Assembly: GCA_021325025.1 (NCBI GenBank)
Contig: JAJPHZ010000016.1
Location: forward strand, 186,001 to 250,000
Direction: 5' to 3'
DNA: 64,000 nucleotides
Source: Pseudomonadota bacterium
GTDB lineage: Bacteria > Desulfobacterota > Binatia > Binatales > Binataceae
The translations under genes and the position numbers were made by a program. Position 1 is the first letter of the stretch, and every line of letters starts with the position of its first letter. This document shows, piece by piece, positions 42,628 through 50,916 of the stretch. The notes under the pieces are model-generated. The model was not told where the DNA came from, made no database searches, and was given only the letters and a program-made list of their open reading frames with translations.

Positions 42628-43919
42628 CGGGCAGCAATCAGCGTGCGCAACTGTTCAAGGCTGCGCTCCGCCCCTCCGGCCAGACTCTCATATACCTGAC
42701 GGGCACGTGCACCCGCCGCGCGCCGCGCGGGCTCATCGCGCAGCAGACCCGATGCGACGCGGACCAGCTCGTGCGCGTTGGCAACGACCGCGCCGGCGGT
42801 GGCGGTCAGCAGTGCCTGTGCGATCTCGCGCTGGTTTTGGTGGAATGGACCGAATAGCACCGCAACCCCCGCCGCGGCCGGCTCGCCAAGGTTCTGGCCG
42901 CCGCGGCCGTCGAACAAACTGCCGCCGACAAAGGCCAGCGTGCCGCAGTGGTAAAGCGCACGCAAGTCACCCATGGTATCGAGCAGTAGGATGCTGGCCG
43001 CGGCGGGCGCCTGCGCGCCGGACTTGAGCGTGGTGGCTTTGACGAATTCAAGCCCCCGTGCGTCGAGCAGCTCGATGATTTCGCCGATGCGCTCCAGATG
43101 GCGCGGGGCAAGCACCAGCCGCAGACGGGGGAACTCGGCGCGCAGTTGGGCATAGGCCGCCAGCACCTGCTCTTCCTCGCGCGGCGCCGTGGAGCCGGCG
43201 ATCAGGGTCGCGCCCTGGGCGGCGAACCGCGCCAGCGCCGCATGCAGTTGCGCGCCGCGCGCTTCGATCGCGCCGAACTTGGTGTTGCCGGTGACGACGA
43301 GTCGCTCCGCCCGCGCGCCCAGGGCGATGAATCGGTCGGCGTCGGCGCGGCTTTGCGCCAGGATCAGGTCGGCGCAATCCAGCGCTTGCCGCCACAGCGG
43401 GCGCATCAGGCGGTAGCGATTGAGCGAACGGTCGGACAGCCGGCCGTTGACAATCGCGACCCGCGCCCCAAAGCGGTGCGATTCGATAAAGTAATTGGGC
43501 CACAGCTCGGCTTCGGCAATCAGCACCAGGTCCGGTGCCACCGACGCCAGATGCGCGCGCACCGCCGCGCGAAGGTCGAGCGGGGCCAGGCGATGAGCCA
43601 CGGCGGCACGGATTTGGCGCATCGCGGCCTGGCGTCCCGTTTCGGTCATAGTGGTGACCACCAACGTTGCGTCCGGCTGCGACTGCATCAATCCCAGCGC
43701 GATTGGCCCTATCGCCTCGACTTCTCCCACCGATGAAGCATGCAGCCAGATGCGGACGGTCCCGGCGCGCGCCGGCAGCCGGCCGGCGCGGCCCAGGCGC
43801 TGGCGGCAAACCCCGGCATCGCGGCCGCCCCCGGCAAGCATCGCCGCGGGCAAGGCCGGATACCATGACAGGTTGTAGAGCGCCCGCAAGAATCCCGCCG
43901 CCGCGCCGCCAAAGTCCAC
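42624..43919 (-). CDS. kdtA: 3-deoxy-D-manno-octulosonic acid (Kdo) transferase
   Basis: 431 residues from the GTG at 43919, one base after the msbA stop; the longer open frame overlaps msbA and has no family character. It moves Kdo from CMP-Kdo to lipid IVA. 'ALYNLSWYPALPAAMLAGG' is the N-terminal membrane-contact helix. 'IWLHASSVGEVEA' holds the catalytic Glu, 'LIAEAELWPNYF' follows, and the C-terminal domain has 'AGSTAPREEEQVLAAY', 'LAPRHLERIGEI' and 'FVGGSLFDGRGGQNLGEPAA'. How many Kdo residues it adds cannot be predicted. Confidence 0.96.
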   Translation of the reverse strand: MDFGGAAAGFLRALYNLSWYPALPAAMLAGGGRDAGVCRQRLGRAGRLPARAGTVRIWLHASSVGEVEAIGPIALGLMQSQPDATLVVTTMTETGRQAAMRQIRAAVAHRLAPLDLRAAVRAHLASVAPDLVLIAEAELWPNYFIESHRFGARVAIVNGRLSDRSLNRYRLMRPLWRQALDCADLILAQSRADADRFIALGARAERLVVTGNTKFGAIEARGAQLHAALARFAAQGATLIAGSTAPREEEQVLAAYAQLRAEFPRLRLVLAPRHLERIGEIIELLDARGLEFVKATTLKSGAQAPAAASILLLDTMGDLRALYHCGTLAFVGGSLFDGRGGQNLGEPAAAGVAVLFGPFHQNQREIAQALLTATAGAVVANAHELVRVASGLLRDEPARRAAGARARQVYESLAGGAERSLEQLRTLIAAR

Positions 43920-43920
43920 G

Positions 43921-45705
43921 TCAGGCGGTCTGGCCGGCAGCTTTGCGGACGGTCCCGGATGAGCCCTCGCCGCCGTGGAACTGCAGGTCGTAGAGTTTGC
44001 GGTATTCGCGCCCAAGCGCAAGCAACTCCTCGTGCGTACCCTCTTCGACGATGCGCCCGCGCACGATTACCGCGATTCGGTCGGCGCGGCGCACGGTTGA
44101 CAGCCGATGGGCGATTACCAGTGTGGTGCGGTTTGCCATCAGCCGTTCCAACGCCTCCTGCACCAGACGCTCGCCCTCGGAATCCAGCGCCGACGTGGCT
44201 TCGTCCAGGATCAGGATCGGGGCGTCCTTGAGCAGCGCGCGGGCGATGGCCAGGCGCTGGCGCTCGCCGCCCGACAGCCGCACACCCATCTCGCCCACCA
44301 CCGTATCGTATCCCTGCGGCAGTCGGGTAATGAAGTTGTGCGCGTTGGCCTGTTTGGCCGCCTCGATGATCTCCTCCAGGCTCTTTTCGATACTGCCGTA
44401 AGCGATATTGTTGCGCACCGTGTCGTTGAACAGGAAGGTGTGCTGGGTGACCAGGCCTATCTGCGAGCGCAGCGCGGCCAGCGAATAGTGGCGGATGTCG
44501 ACGCCGTCGATCGAAATGCGCCCTTCCTGCGGGTCGTAAAAACGCGGGATCAGGTCGGCCAGCGTTGATTTGCCGCCGCCGCTCATCCCCACCAGGGCCA
44601 CCACTTTGCCGGCCGGGATGTCCAGATTGATGTTGCGCAGCGCCCAATTGTCGCCGTAGCGGAAGCTTACCCCCGCAAAACTGATACTGTGCCGCCCGGG
44701 CGCCATCGGGCGCGGCTCGGCCGGTTCGGGCACGTCAGTGCGCAGGTCGAGGACCTCGAAAATGCGCTCGGCGGCGGCCAGTCCCTGCTGGATTGAATTG
44801 TTGGTGCGGCTCAGACGTTTGAAAGGTTCGTACACCAGCAGCAGCGCGGCAAAGAAGGCGGCGAAGACGCCCGGTGTGCGATGGCCCGAGAGCACCGAGG
44901 CGGCGCCGTACCAGGCGGCGCCCACCACCGCCCACGCCGCCATCAGCTCGATCATCGGGGTCGTAAAGGACTTGATCGCCGACACCTTCATATAGAGCCG
45001 GAACAGGCGGCGCAACTCGGCGTCAAAGCGGCGGCGCTCGTAACCTTCCATGCAGAACGCCTTGACGACACGGTTGCCCTGGATGGTTTCCTGCAACAGC
45101 GTGGCCAGCCCGCCCAGTTGCTGCTGCGTGCGCCTCGTCATCCGCCGCATGCGCTTGGAAAACTGGATCAGCGGCAGCACGGCGGAGGGAAACACCACCG
45201 CCGCAATCAGGGTCAAGCGCCAGTCGATGTAAAATGCGGCGCCCAGCACGGTGACCAGCGAGATGCTGTCGCCGACCAGGGAAAAGATGCCGTCGGTCGT
45301 CGCCGAAGCGATGAGCGTGACATCGACAATCACGCGCGAGGTCATCGCCGCGGTCGAGGTCTGGTTGAAAAACGACAGCGGCAAGGCCTGCAGGCGCTGG
45401 TTGAGTTCCGAACGCAAATCCAGCGTGACTTTCTGGCCCACGTAATCGTTGAGATAGTTGTTGCCGAAGCTGGCCAGCGCGCGCACCGTGAACAGGGCCA
45501 GAATCGCAAGCAGCACGCTATGGAGTCCGGCGGCATTTTTGACGGTTGCGATCTGGTTGACCAGTTCCTTGGCCAGAAACGGGATGGCGCCCTGGGTGGC
45601 GCTCAACACCAGCATCGAAAACACTGCCAGCGCCACGTAGGGAAACAGGTAGCGGCGCAGATATTTCAGCAGCCGGATGTATATGGGGCTCAACAGTAGT
45701 TTCAT
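43921..45705 (-). CDS. msbA: Lipid A export ABC transporter MsbA
   Basis: 594 residues, typical for MsbA. It flips lipid A-core across the inner membrane. Six helices occupy about 15-310. The ATPase has 'ALVGMSGGGKSTL' (Walker A), 'RLSGGERQRLAIARAL' (signature), 'ILILDEATSALDSEGE' (Walker B) and 'VIAHRLSTV'. The start overlaps the lpxB stop as ATGA, and kdtA follows after one base; the lpxB-msbA-kdtA-lpxK order confirms its role better than sequence alone. It is a paralog of the exporter at 15230-17041. Confidence 0.94.
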   Translation of the reverse strand: MKLLLSPIYIRLLKYLRRYLFPYVALAVFSMLVLSATQGAIPFLAKELVNQIATVKNAAGLHSVLLAILALFTVRALASFGNNYLNDYVGQKVTLDLRSELNQRLQALPLSFFNQTSTAAMTSRVIVDVTLIASATTDGIFSLVGDSISLVTVLGAAFYIDWRLTLIAAVVFPSAVLPLIQFSKRMRRMTRRTQQQLGGLATLLQETIQGNRVVKAFCMEGYERRRFDAELRRLFRLYMKVSAIKSFTTPMIELMAAWAVVGAAWYGAASVLSGHRTPGVFAAFFAALLLVYEPFKRLSRTNNSIQQGLAAAERIFEVLDLRTDVPEPAEPRPMAPGRHSISFAGVSFRYGDNWALRNINLDIPAGKVVALVGMSGGGKSTLADLIPRFYDPQEGRISIDGVDIRHYSLAALRSQIGLVTQHTFLFNDTVRNNIAYGSIEKSLEEIIEAAKQANAHNFITRLPQGYDTVVGEMGVRLSGGERQRLAIARALLKDAPILILDEATSALDSEGERLVQEALERLMANRTTLVIAHRLSTVRRADRIAVIVRGRIVEEGTHEELLALGREYRKLYDLQFHGGEGSSGTVRKAAGQTA

Positions 45706-46898
45706 TCGATCATCGCCAGCGCCATCGCGGCCACCCGCGCCGCCGCGCCGGGCGCGCCAAGCTGACTGCGGATACGGCCCAGCGCCTCGATCGTGCGGCC
45801 GCGCAGTGGCTGCTCCAGCATCGCAGCCGCTGCATCGGCCAGGCGCGGGCCGCTGGCCTCGCCCTGGATGAGTTCGGGCACGATCGCGCCTCCCGCCAGG
45901 ATATTGGGCATGCCGATGAACTTGACCCCGGTAATCAGCATCCGGCCCACAAGGTAAGTCGGCGCGGCCACTTTGTACGCGATCACCATCGGACAGCCCA
46001 GCAACGCGGTTTCCAACGTCGCAGTGCCCGAAGCGACCAGCGCCACGTCGCTGGCGGCCACGATGTTATAGGTATCGTGCTGGACCACCTGGATACCGCT
46101 GAGGTCCACGCCGCTTAGACGGCCCAGTTCAGCCGCCTCCAGGGTATGCGCCAGTGCCAGACAAGGTATCAGTTGATGGTCGCGGCGCAGGATGCGCGCG
46201 GCCTCGATCATCGGCGGCAGCAAATAGCGGACTTCGCGCCGGCGGCTGCCGGGCAGCAGCGCGAGCAGCCGTGCGTCGGGCGCCAGATGATGGCGCTGGA
46301 GGGTCTCGGCGCGCGAAGCGGTGATGCGCACCTTGTCGAGCAGCGGATGGCCGACGAAGACGGCGCGCTCGCCGGCGCGGGCAAACAGTTGCGCCTCGAA
46401 GGGCAGCACCACCGCCAGGCGGTCGGCGCGCTCGATGAGCTTGCGTACGCGCCCGCGCCGCCATGCCCACACCTGCGGCGTGATGTAATAGAGCACGGGC
46501 ACCCCCGCGCTCTTGGCGGCCTTGGCCAGCAGCATGTTGAACTCGGCGAAGTCGATCAGGATAAGCAGGTCGGGTTTTTCGGTGCGCAAGATCGCACGCA
46601 GCCTGAGCATCGCGCCCGCCGTGCGCTTGATGGTCGAGGCCAATTCCGTCAGGCCCAGGCCCGCGACATCTTCGGCACGAAACAGCGCCCTGACCCCGGC
46701 GCTGCGCATGCGCTCGCCGGCGATGCCGAAAAATTCGCACTGGGGGGCGCAGGCGAAGATTTCCCGCACCAGGTCCGCGCCGTGCATATCGCCCGAGGCT
46801 TCGCCGGCCACGATCATGATGCGCCGCCGCAGCGCCTGGGGACTCTGGCGGCCAGCATCTTCAAGCGCGGCGGTGTCCTGCGCGCACAGCATCGTCAC
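45702..46898 (-). CDS. lpxB: Lipid A disaccharide synthase
   Basis: 398 residues from GTG at 46898; ATG 46892 is equally possible. It condenses UDP-2,3-diacylglucosamine with lipid X. 'IMIVAGEASGDMHGADL' is the family N-terminus. 'GLTELASTIKR', 'LILIDFAEFNMLLAKAAK', 'YYITPQVWAWRRGRV', 'FVGHPLLDKV' and 'LLPGSRRREV' follow, then 'ASGTATLETAL' near the UDP site. The sequence is full length. The 3' end is coupled to msbA, and the Gfo/Idh gene lies 48 bp upstream. Confidence 0.97.
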   Translation of the reverse strand: MTMLCAQDTAALEDAGRQSPQALRRRIMIVAGEASGDMHGADLVREIFACAPQCEFFGIAGERMRSAGVRALFRAEDVAGLGLTELASTIKRTAGAMLRLRAILRTEKPDLLILIDFAEFNMLLAKAAKSAGVPVLYYITPQVWAWRRGRVRKLIERADRLAVVLPFEAQLFARAGERAVFVGHPLLDKVRITASRAETLQRHHLAPDARLLALLPGSRRREVRYLLPPMIEAARILRRDHQLIPCLALAHTLEAAELGRLSGVDLSGIQVVQHDTYNIVAASDVALVASGTATLETALLGCPMVIAYKVAAPTYLVGRMLITGVKFIGMPNILAGGAIVPELIQGEASGPRLADAAAAMLEQPLRGRTIEALGRIRSQLGAPGAAARVAAMALAMIE

Positions 46899-46946
46899 AA
46901 CCGCCGGCCCGCCATCGCGGCGACGGCTGCGGGCTGGATTTGCATG

Positions 46947-47891
46947 TCAGACCGCATTGGCCTTGACCGCAGAACTGATTTGTTCGCACAACTCGACCAC
47001 GCGCAGCCCATCCATCACGCCGACCTGGGGGCGCATGCGTGTCCGCGCACATCCCACGAAATCACCGATCTCATCGGCCAGCGGATCGCCCTCGCGCACG
47101 TCGATCAGCTCGGCGGAAATCGTCGGGTAGGTCTGCCCCGGCGGCGGCGGATCCTTGCGATAAATCTGCACCGTGCGCGCCTCATAATCCAGCGAGATGT
47201 AAGCGTCGGGTTGGAAGAAGCGGATTTTGCGCTCGCGGCGCTGCGAGACGCGGCTGGTGACCAGATTGGCAATCATCCCGTCGTCAAACTTAAGCCGTGC
47301 GTTGGCAATGTCGATGCGTTCGGTCAGCACCGCCACGCCCACCGCCTCCACGGAGGCCAGCCCGGCGCTGGTGATGTTGAGGATGACGTCGAGGTCGTGC
47401 ACCATCAGGTCGAAAATCACGTCGACGTCTGTGCCGCGTTCGGTGAACGGGGCCAGGCGATGGCATTCGATGAATTTGGGTCCCTTGATGAAAGGGCGCG
47501 AGCGTACCACGGCCGGGTTGAAGCGCTCCAGATGACCCACCGCCAAAACGCGGTCGCAGCCCTGCGCCAGCGCCGCCAGCTCGCGTGCCTGCGCCAGCGT
47601 TGCGGTCATCGGCTTTTCCACCAGCACGTCGATACCGGCCGCCAGCAGCCGCGACGCGATTTCAAGGTGCGTCACGGTGGGCGTGGCGATACTGACCACG
47701 TCCACCTGACCGGCCAGCGCGCGGTAGTCGGTAAGGGGCTGTGCGGCGGCGGGGCGGGCAACGCGCTCGGCGCGCAGCGCATCGATATCGACCACATGGG
47801 TCAGCCTGACGCCGGGCATCGCCGCGTACTTGGCGGCATGCAAGGCGCCCAGGCGGCCGGCGCCGACTACGGCGGCCCTAAGCTGCGGCAT
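46947..47891 (-). CDS. Gfo/Idh/MocA family oxidoreductase, possibly UDP-GlcNAc 3-dehydrogenase
   Basis: 314 residues. The N-terminal Rossmann fold is 'LRAAVVGAGRLGALHAAKYAA', with 'DIDA' after the second strand and 'EKPMTATLAQA' at about 92, where the catalytic Lys of this family resides. The C-terminal part is the usual alpha/beta substrate domain ('DVIFDLMVHDLDVIL'). The lipid A setting suggests GnnA, which oxidises the 3-OH of UDP-GlcNAc before transamination, giving GlcNAc3N and amide-linked acyl chains. The GnnB aminotransferase is not in the window, so this is inference. The gene overlaps the lpxI 3' end by 14 bp and is clearly part of the operon. Confidence 0.85.
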   Translation of the reverse strand: MPQLRAAVVGAGRLGALHAAKYAAMPGVRLTHVVDIDALRAERVARPAAAQPLTDYRALAGQVDVVSIATPTVTHLEIASRLLAAGIDVLVEKPMTATLAQARELAALAQGCDRVLAVGHLERFNPAVVRSRPFIKGPKFIECHRLAPFTERGTDVDVIFDLMVHDLDVILNITSAGLASVEAVGVAVLTERIDIANARLKFDDGMIANLVTSRVSQRRERKIRFFQPDAYISLDYEARTVQIYRKDPPPPGQTYPTISAELIDVREGDPLADEIGDFVGCARTRMRPQVGVMDGLRVVELCEQISSAVKANAV

Positions 47892-48693
47892 AACCGTAGC
47901 CGTAAACCGTGACGGCCTGGCCTTCAGCCAGCTCCAGGGTGCGTTGGCGCTCCAGGATCATTGTGCATCCCGCCTCGATACCGAGCACCGCGGCGCCCAC
48001 TTCGGCGAGCAACTCGATAGTGTTGGGACCGATCGCGGGCCGATCAAAGCGCAGGTCCTGACCGGGCTTGCCCGCCTTGACCACCACCAGGCCGCGGCCG
48101 CACAGCGCCGCCGCGCGGCGGATGGCGGCGTCGGTTCCCTCCACCGCTTCGACCGCCGCCACCACCCCGTCGCGCACCGCGACCGCCTGTCCGATGTCAT
48201 ACGGTCCCAGGGCGCGGGTGACGGAAAAGGCCAGCTTCAAATCGTTGAGCTGCGCGGGGCTGGGCGGCGCGCCGGCCATGGTGCCGGGTTCGGCGAGCGC
48301 GTTCTCCAGCAGGTAGACCGGGTCGATCACCTCGATACCGTCGGCTTCCAGCTCGCCGGCGACCCCGCGTAACACGGCGTCGTCGCTGAATTTGCCCACC
48401 CGCGCCAGCATCGCCAGCGCGCGGCGGTCGGGCGCAAAGGAATCCTTCAGCCGCGCTCGCGAAATCCCCCCCGCCATCGCGGCACGCGTCACCCCCGCCG
48501 CTGTGAAGGTCGCGATCAACCGCTCCAGTTCGCCGACTTTGATCCAGGTGATGCGGCTGCACAGCGGCTCAAGGGCAGGATCGGTTTCATTAAGATGGGC
48601 CACGGCAATGACTTCGATTTGCCGCCGCCGCGCGGCCTGCGCGACGAGCAGGGGAAAGCTGCCATTGCCCGCGATGATCCCCAGCTTACTCAT
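47878..48693 (-). CDS. lpxI: UDP-2,3-diacylglucosamine pyrophosphatase, LpxI type
   Basis: 271 residues from the ATG at 48693, which overlaps the lpxA stop by 8 bp. It hydrolyses UDP-2,3-diacylglucosamine to lipid X and UMP, replacing LpxH. The N-terminal domain starts 'KLGIIAGNGSFPLLVA' and has 'MAGGISRARLKD'. The C-terminal catalytic domain has 'GPYDIGQAVAVRDGVVAAVEAVEGTD' and 'KAGKPGQDLRFDRPAIGPNTIE', both highly characteristic (formerly DUF1009). LpxI is found in alphaproteobacteria, deltaproteobacteria and several other phyla rather than in enterobacteria. Confidence 0.96.
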   Translation of the reverse strand: MSKLGIIAGNGSFPLLVAQAARRRQIEVIAVAHLNETDPALEPLCSRITWIKVGELERLIATFTAAGVTRAAMAGGISRARLKDSFAPDRRALAMLARVGKFSDDAVLRGVAGELEADGIEVIDPVYLLENALAEPGTMAGAPPSPAQLNDLKLAFSVTRALGPYDIGQAVAVRDGVVAAVEAVEGTDAAIRRAAALCGRGLVVVKAGKPGQDLRFDRPAIGPNTIELLAEVGAAVLGIEAGCTMILERQRTLELAEGQAVTVYGYGYAAA

Positions 48694-49567
48694 GGCTGCG
48701 TCCGACCACCCCGCGCTGCGAGTTTTGCACAAACTCGATTATCTTGCGCACCTCGGGGATGGCGCCGTCCCGCTCCAGCACTGCGGCAATTGCTTGCTCG
48801 CGCAGCAGCTTGGAATAGAACAGGGTGCGGAAGGTGCGCTTGATGGCCGCGGTGGTCTTCGGGTCGAACTGGCGGCGTTGCAGCCCGACCGTGTTGACGC
48901 CCACCAGCCGCGCGCGATCGCTGCCGCGGACCATGGCGAAGGGCGGAACGTCCTGGGCGATTTTGCTGCCCGCCGCCAGCATCGCATGCGTGCCGACACG
49001 GGTGAATTGATGGACGCCGCACAAGCCGGCCGCCACCACCCAGTCCTCCAGCACACAATGACCGGCCAGCTCGGTGGAATTGGCCAGGATGCAATGGTCG
49101 CCGATGATGCAGTCGTGGGCGATGTGCACATAGTTCATCACCAGCACGCCGTTGCCGATGCGGGTCACCATCCCGCCTCCTTCGGTGCCGCGGTGGATGG
49201 TGGCAAACTCGCGGATCTTGTTGTCGTCGCCGATTTCCAGGCGCGAGGGCTCACCGCGGTACTTGAGGTCCTGCGGAGCGGCGCCCAATGAAGCAAACTG
49301 GAAGATCTGATTGCGCGCCCCGATGGTGGTATGGCCCTCGATGACCGTGTAGGGGCCCACCATCGTATCGGCTCCGATGCGAACCTGCGCGCCGATTACC
49401 GCGCCCGGCCCGATCTGCACCCTGGAATCCAGTTCAGCGCGCGGATCGATGATGGCAGTGGGATGAATTCGTCCGCCTATCGGATTTTCTCCTCGACTTC
49501 CATCGCCGAGACCTCGGCCTCGGCCGCCAACTCGCCCTCCACCGTTGCCTGCCCATGCATCCGCCAC
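48686..49567 (-). CDS. lpxA: UDP-N-acetylglucosamine acyltransferase
   Basis: The left-handed beta-helix is clear: hexapeptide repeats from 'IGPGAVIGAQVRIGAD' through 'CIIGDHCILANSTELAGHC'. The catalytic His is in 'NYVHIAHD', and the C-terminal helices ('FDPKTTAAIKRTFRTLFYSK') match. It adds the first 3-hydroxyacyl chain to UDP-GlcNAc. The start is uncertain: LpxA normally begins at 'IHPTAIIDPRAEL', which here would need the ATT at 49468. The nearest standard start codon in frame is ATG 49567, 33 codons upstream inside fabZ, and would add a Gly/Arg-rich tail. The coordinates use that ATG; the real protein is probably about 260 residues. Confidence 0.93.
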   Translation of the reverse strand: MADAWAGNGGGRVGGRGRGLGDGSRGENPIGGRIHPTAIIDPRAELDSRVQIGPGAVIGAQVRIGADTMVGPYTVIEGHTTIGARNQIFQFASLGAAPQDLKYRGEPSRLEIGDDNKIREFATIHRGTEGGGMVTRIGNGVLVMNYVHIAHDCIIGDHCILANSTELAGHCVLEDWVVAAGLCGVHQFTRVGTHAMLAAGSKIAQDVPPFAMVRGSDRARLVGVNTVGLQRRQFDPKTTAAIKRTFRTLFYSKLLREQAIAAVLERDGAIPEVRKIIEFVQNSQRGVVGRSHE

Positions 49568-49944
49568 AGCGGCCGATGCTGACGCAAAAGCCGCACCTCC
49601 ATGCGCAGCTGGTCGCCGGGCACCACGCGGCGGCGAAAGCGCACCTTGTCAAGGCCGGTCAGCATGAAGAAAGGGATGTCCTCGATGCCCAAGATGTGGA
49701 TGGCCAGCAGCGCCGAGGACTGCGCCAGCGCTTCCAGGATGAGCACCCCGGGCATCACCGGCATTCCGGGGAAATGGCCGTTGAAGAAGGGCTCGTTGTG
49801 GGTCACGTTTTTGAGCGTTACCGCGTGGCTGGCGCCAAGCTCCACGACCCGATCCACCATCAGGAACGGATAGCGATGGGGCAGCAGCTTGAGCAGCCCG
49901 GCGCCGGACGTGCCGGCATTATCGTTGGGCGAAGGCGGCGCCAC
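49477..49944 (-). CDS. fabZ: 3-hydroxyacyl-ACP dehydratase
   Basis: 155 residues, normal length. It dehydrates 3-hydroxyacyl-ACP and so competes with LpxA for 3-hydroxymyristoyl-type substrates, which explains its place in lipid A operons. 'LLPHRYPFLMVDRVVEL' at the N-terminus, the catalytic His in 'FFNGHFPGMPVMPGVLILEALAQ' (with the Glu), and 'KVRFRRRVVPGDQL' are diagnostic. The first ~15 residues are a variable extension. It follows skp after 3 bp; lpxD, which commonly sits between these two genes, is absent. Confidence 0.97.
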   Translation of the reverse strand: MAPPSPNDNAGTSGAGLLKLLPHRYPFLMVDRVVELGASHAVTLKNVTHNEPFFNGHFPGMPVMPGVLILEALAQSSALLAIHILGIEDIPFFMLTGLDKVRFRRRVVPGDQLRMEVRLLRQHRPLWRMHGQATVEGELAAEAEVSAMEVEEKIR

Positions 49945-49947
49945 GGC

Positions 49948-50592
49948 TTACCTCGAGATGGTGGAGCGCTTGGAGCTGGAGCGCGGGGGAGCGTCCAGCG
50001 CGCCCGCGCTGCCGCGGTAAGAAGCCGGCGTCCCCTGCTCAAGCTTCTCGCCCAGTGAGCCGACTTTGGCGCCGCTGGCGTTATACTCGCGAATCACCTC
50101 GTCGGTTATGTCCACTGAGGGGGCGGCCCACAGCAGACTGCCTTTTTCCATGACCATGGTGTAACCGTCGCGTTCACCGACGTTGCGCACCACGTAGGCC
50201 AGGTCGCGGATGATGGCGCCAGTGACCTCGTTGTCCTTTTGCTGCAGCTCTTCCTTGGAATCCTTATAGGCGCGTTCAAAGTCGCGCAGCTTACGGGTGT
50301 AATCGTCCTGCAGGTTGCGGCGCTCGTCGTCGCGCATCAGCGGCCCCTTGCGGTCGAGCTCGTCCTTAAGCGCCTGGACCTCCTGTTGCTGACGCTGAAG
50401 CTTGCTCTGCAGGCGGCTGATTTCGCTGCGGAACTCGCTTTTGGCCTTCTTGCCGGCATTGGAATCGTTCAGCGCCCGCTGCATGTCAACGAAGGCAAGC
50501 TTCAATTCGGCGGAAGCCGCCGCAGTGGCCACCAGCGGAAAAAGCGCAACCAGCGCCGCGACCAGACCTAATCGACGCATTTGCTCAGTCAT
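49948..50592 (-). CDS. skp: Periplasmic chaperone Skp/OmpH family
   Basis: 214 residues from the ATG at 50592, preceded by GAGGAT; the longer open frame has no family character. The signal peptide is 'GLVAALVALFPLVATAAASA'. The mature protein starts 'LKLAFVDMQRALNDSNAGKK' and continues as a long charged coiled coil (about 45-130) forming the Skp tentacles. It holds unfolded outer-membrane proteins for BamA. The C-terminal 40 residues after 'SVDITDEVIREYNA' are a low-complexity Ser/Arg tail not usual in E. coli Skp. It lies downstream of bamA after a 324-bp gap. Confidence 0.92.
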   Translation of the reverse strand: MTEQMRRLGLVAALVALFPLVATAAASAELKLAFVDMQRALNDSNAGKKAKSEFRSEISRLQSKLQRQQQEVQALKDELDRKGPLMRDDERRNLQDDYTRKLRDFERAYKDSKEELQQKDNEVTGAIIRDLAYVVRNVGERDGYTMVMEKGSLLWAAPSVDITDEVIREYNASGAKVGSLGEKLEQGTPASYRGSAGALDAPPRSSSKRSTISR

Positions 50593-50916
50593 AATCCTCT
50601 TCGCGCGCCCGCGCGGGCCTAACCGGCGCCGAGCCCTAATAGTGGTAGATCTTATAGCTGAATCTTCCTGCATCAAGCCAGTTGCCTCTTTTTTTGGACC
50701 GTCGCCCGGTTGGATGCCCGGCAAGTCGAGTCTCCCCGATTAACTCGCCGTGCGATCTATTGTCCGCACCGGCAGAGCGCGGATCTTTCCCGCCCTGCTC
50801 CCCTCACTCTAATCTCTCCCGCAGGGAGAGAAGTAAAGGAAAGCAGCCATCTTTTATGCACGGTGCAGAACGCACGCATCCAGGATAAAAGCCAAGCGGG
50901 TCTTTTTCCCTACCCG
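50593..50916. other. Gap between bamA and skp
   Basis: 324 bp without a gene. It includes the REP-like palindrome at 50801-50832. On the minus strand the part near 50600-50700 should hold a promoter or processing site for skp, but no clear -35/-10 pair was identified. Confidence 0.6.
50801..50832. repeat. REP-like palindromic intergenic repeat
   Basis: The sequence begins CCCTCACTCTAATCTCTCCC. CTCTCCC (50814-50820) pairs with GGGAGAG (50824-50830) around GCA. This resembles the widespread 'CCCTCACCCTAACCCTCTCCC' intergenic repeats found in many high-GC bacteria. A related motif lies at 58505-58545. Confidence 0.5.
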
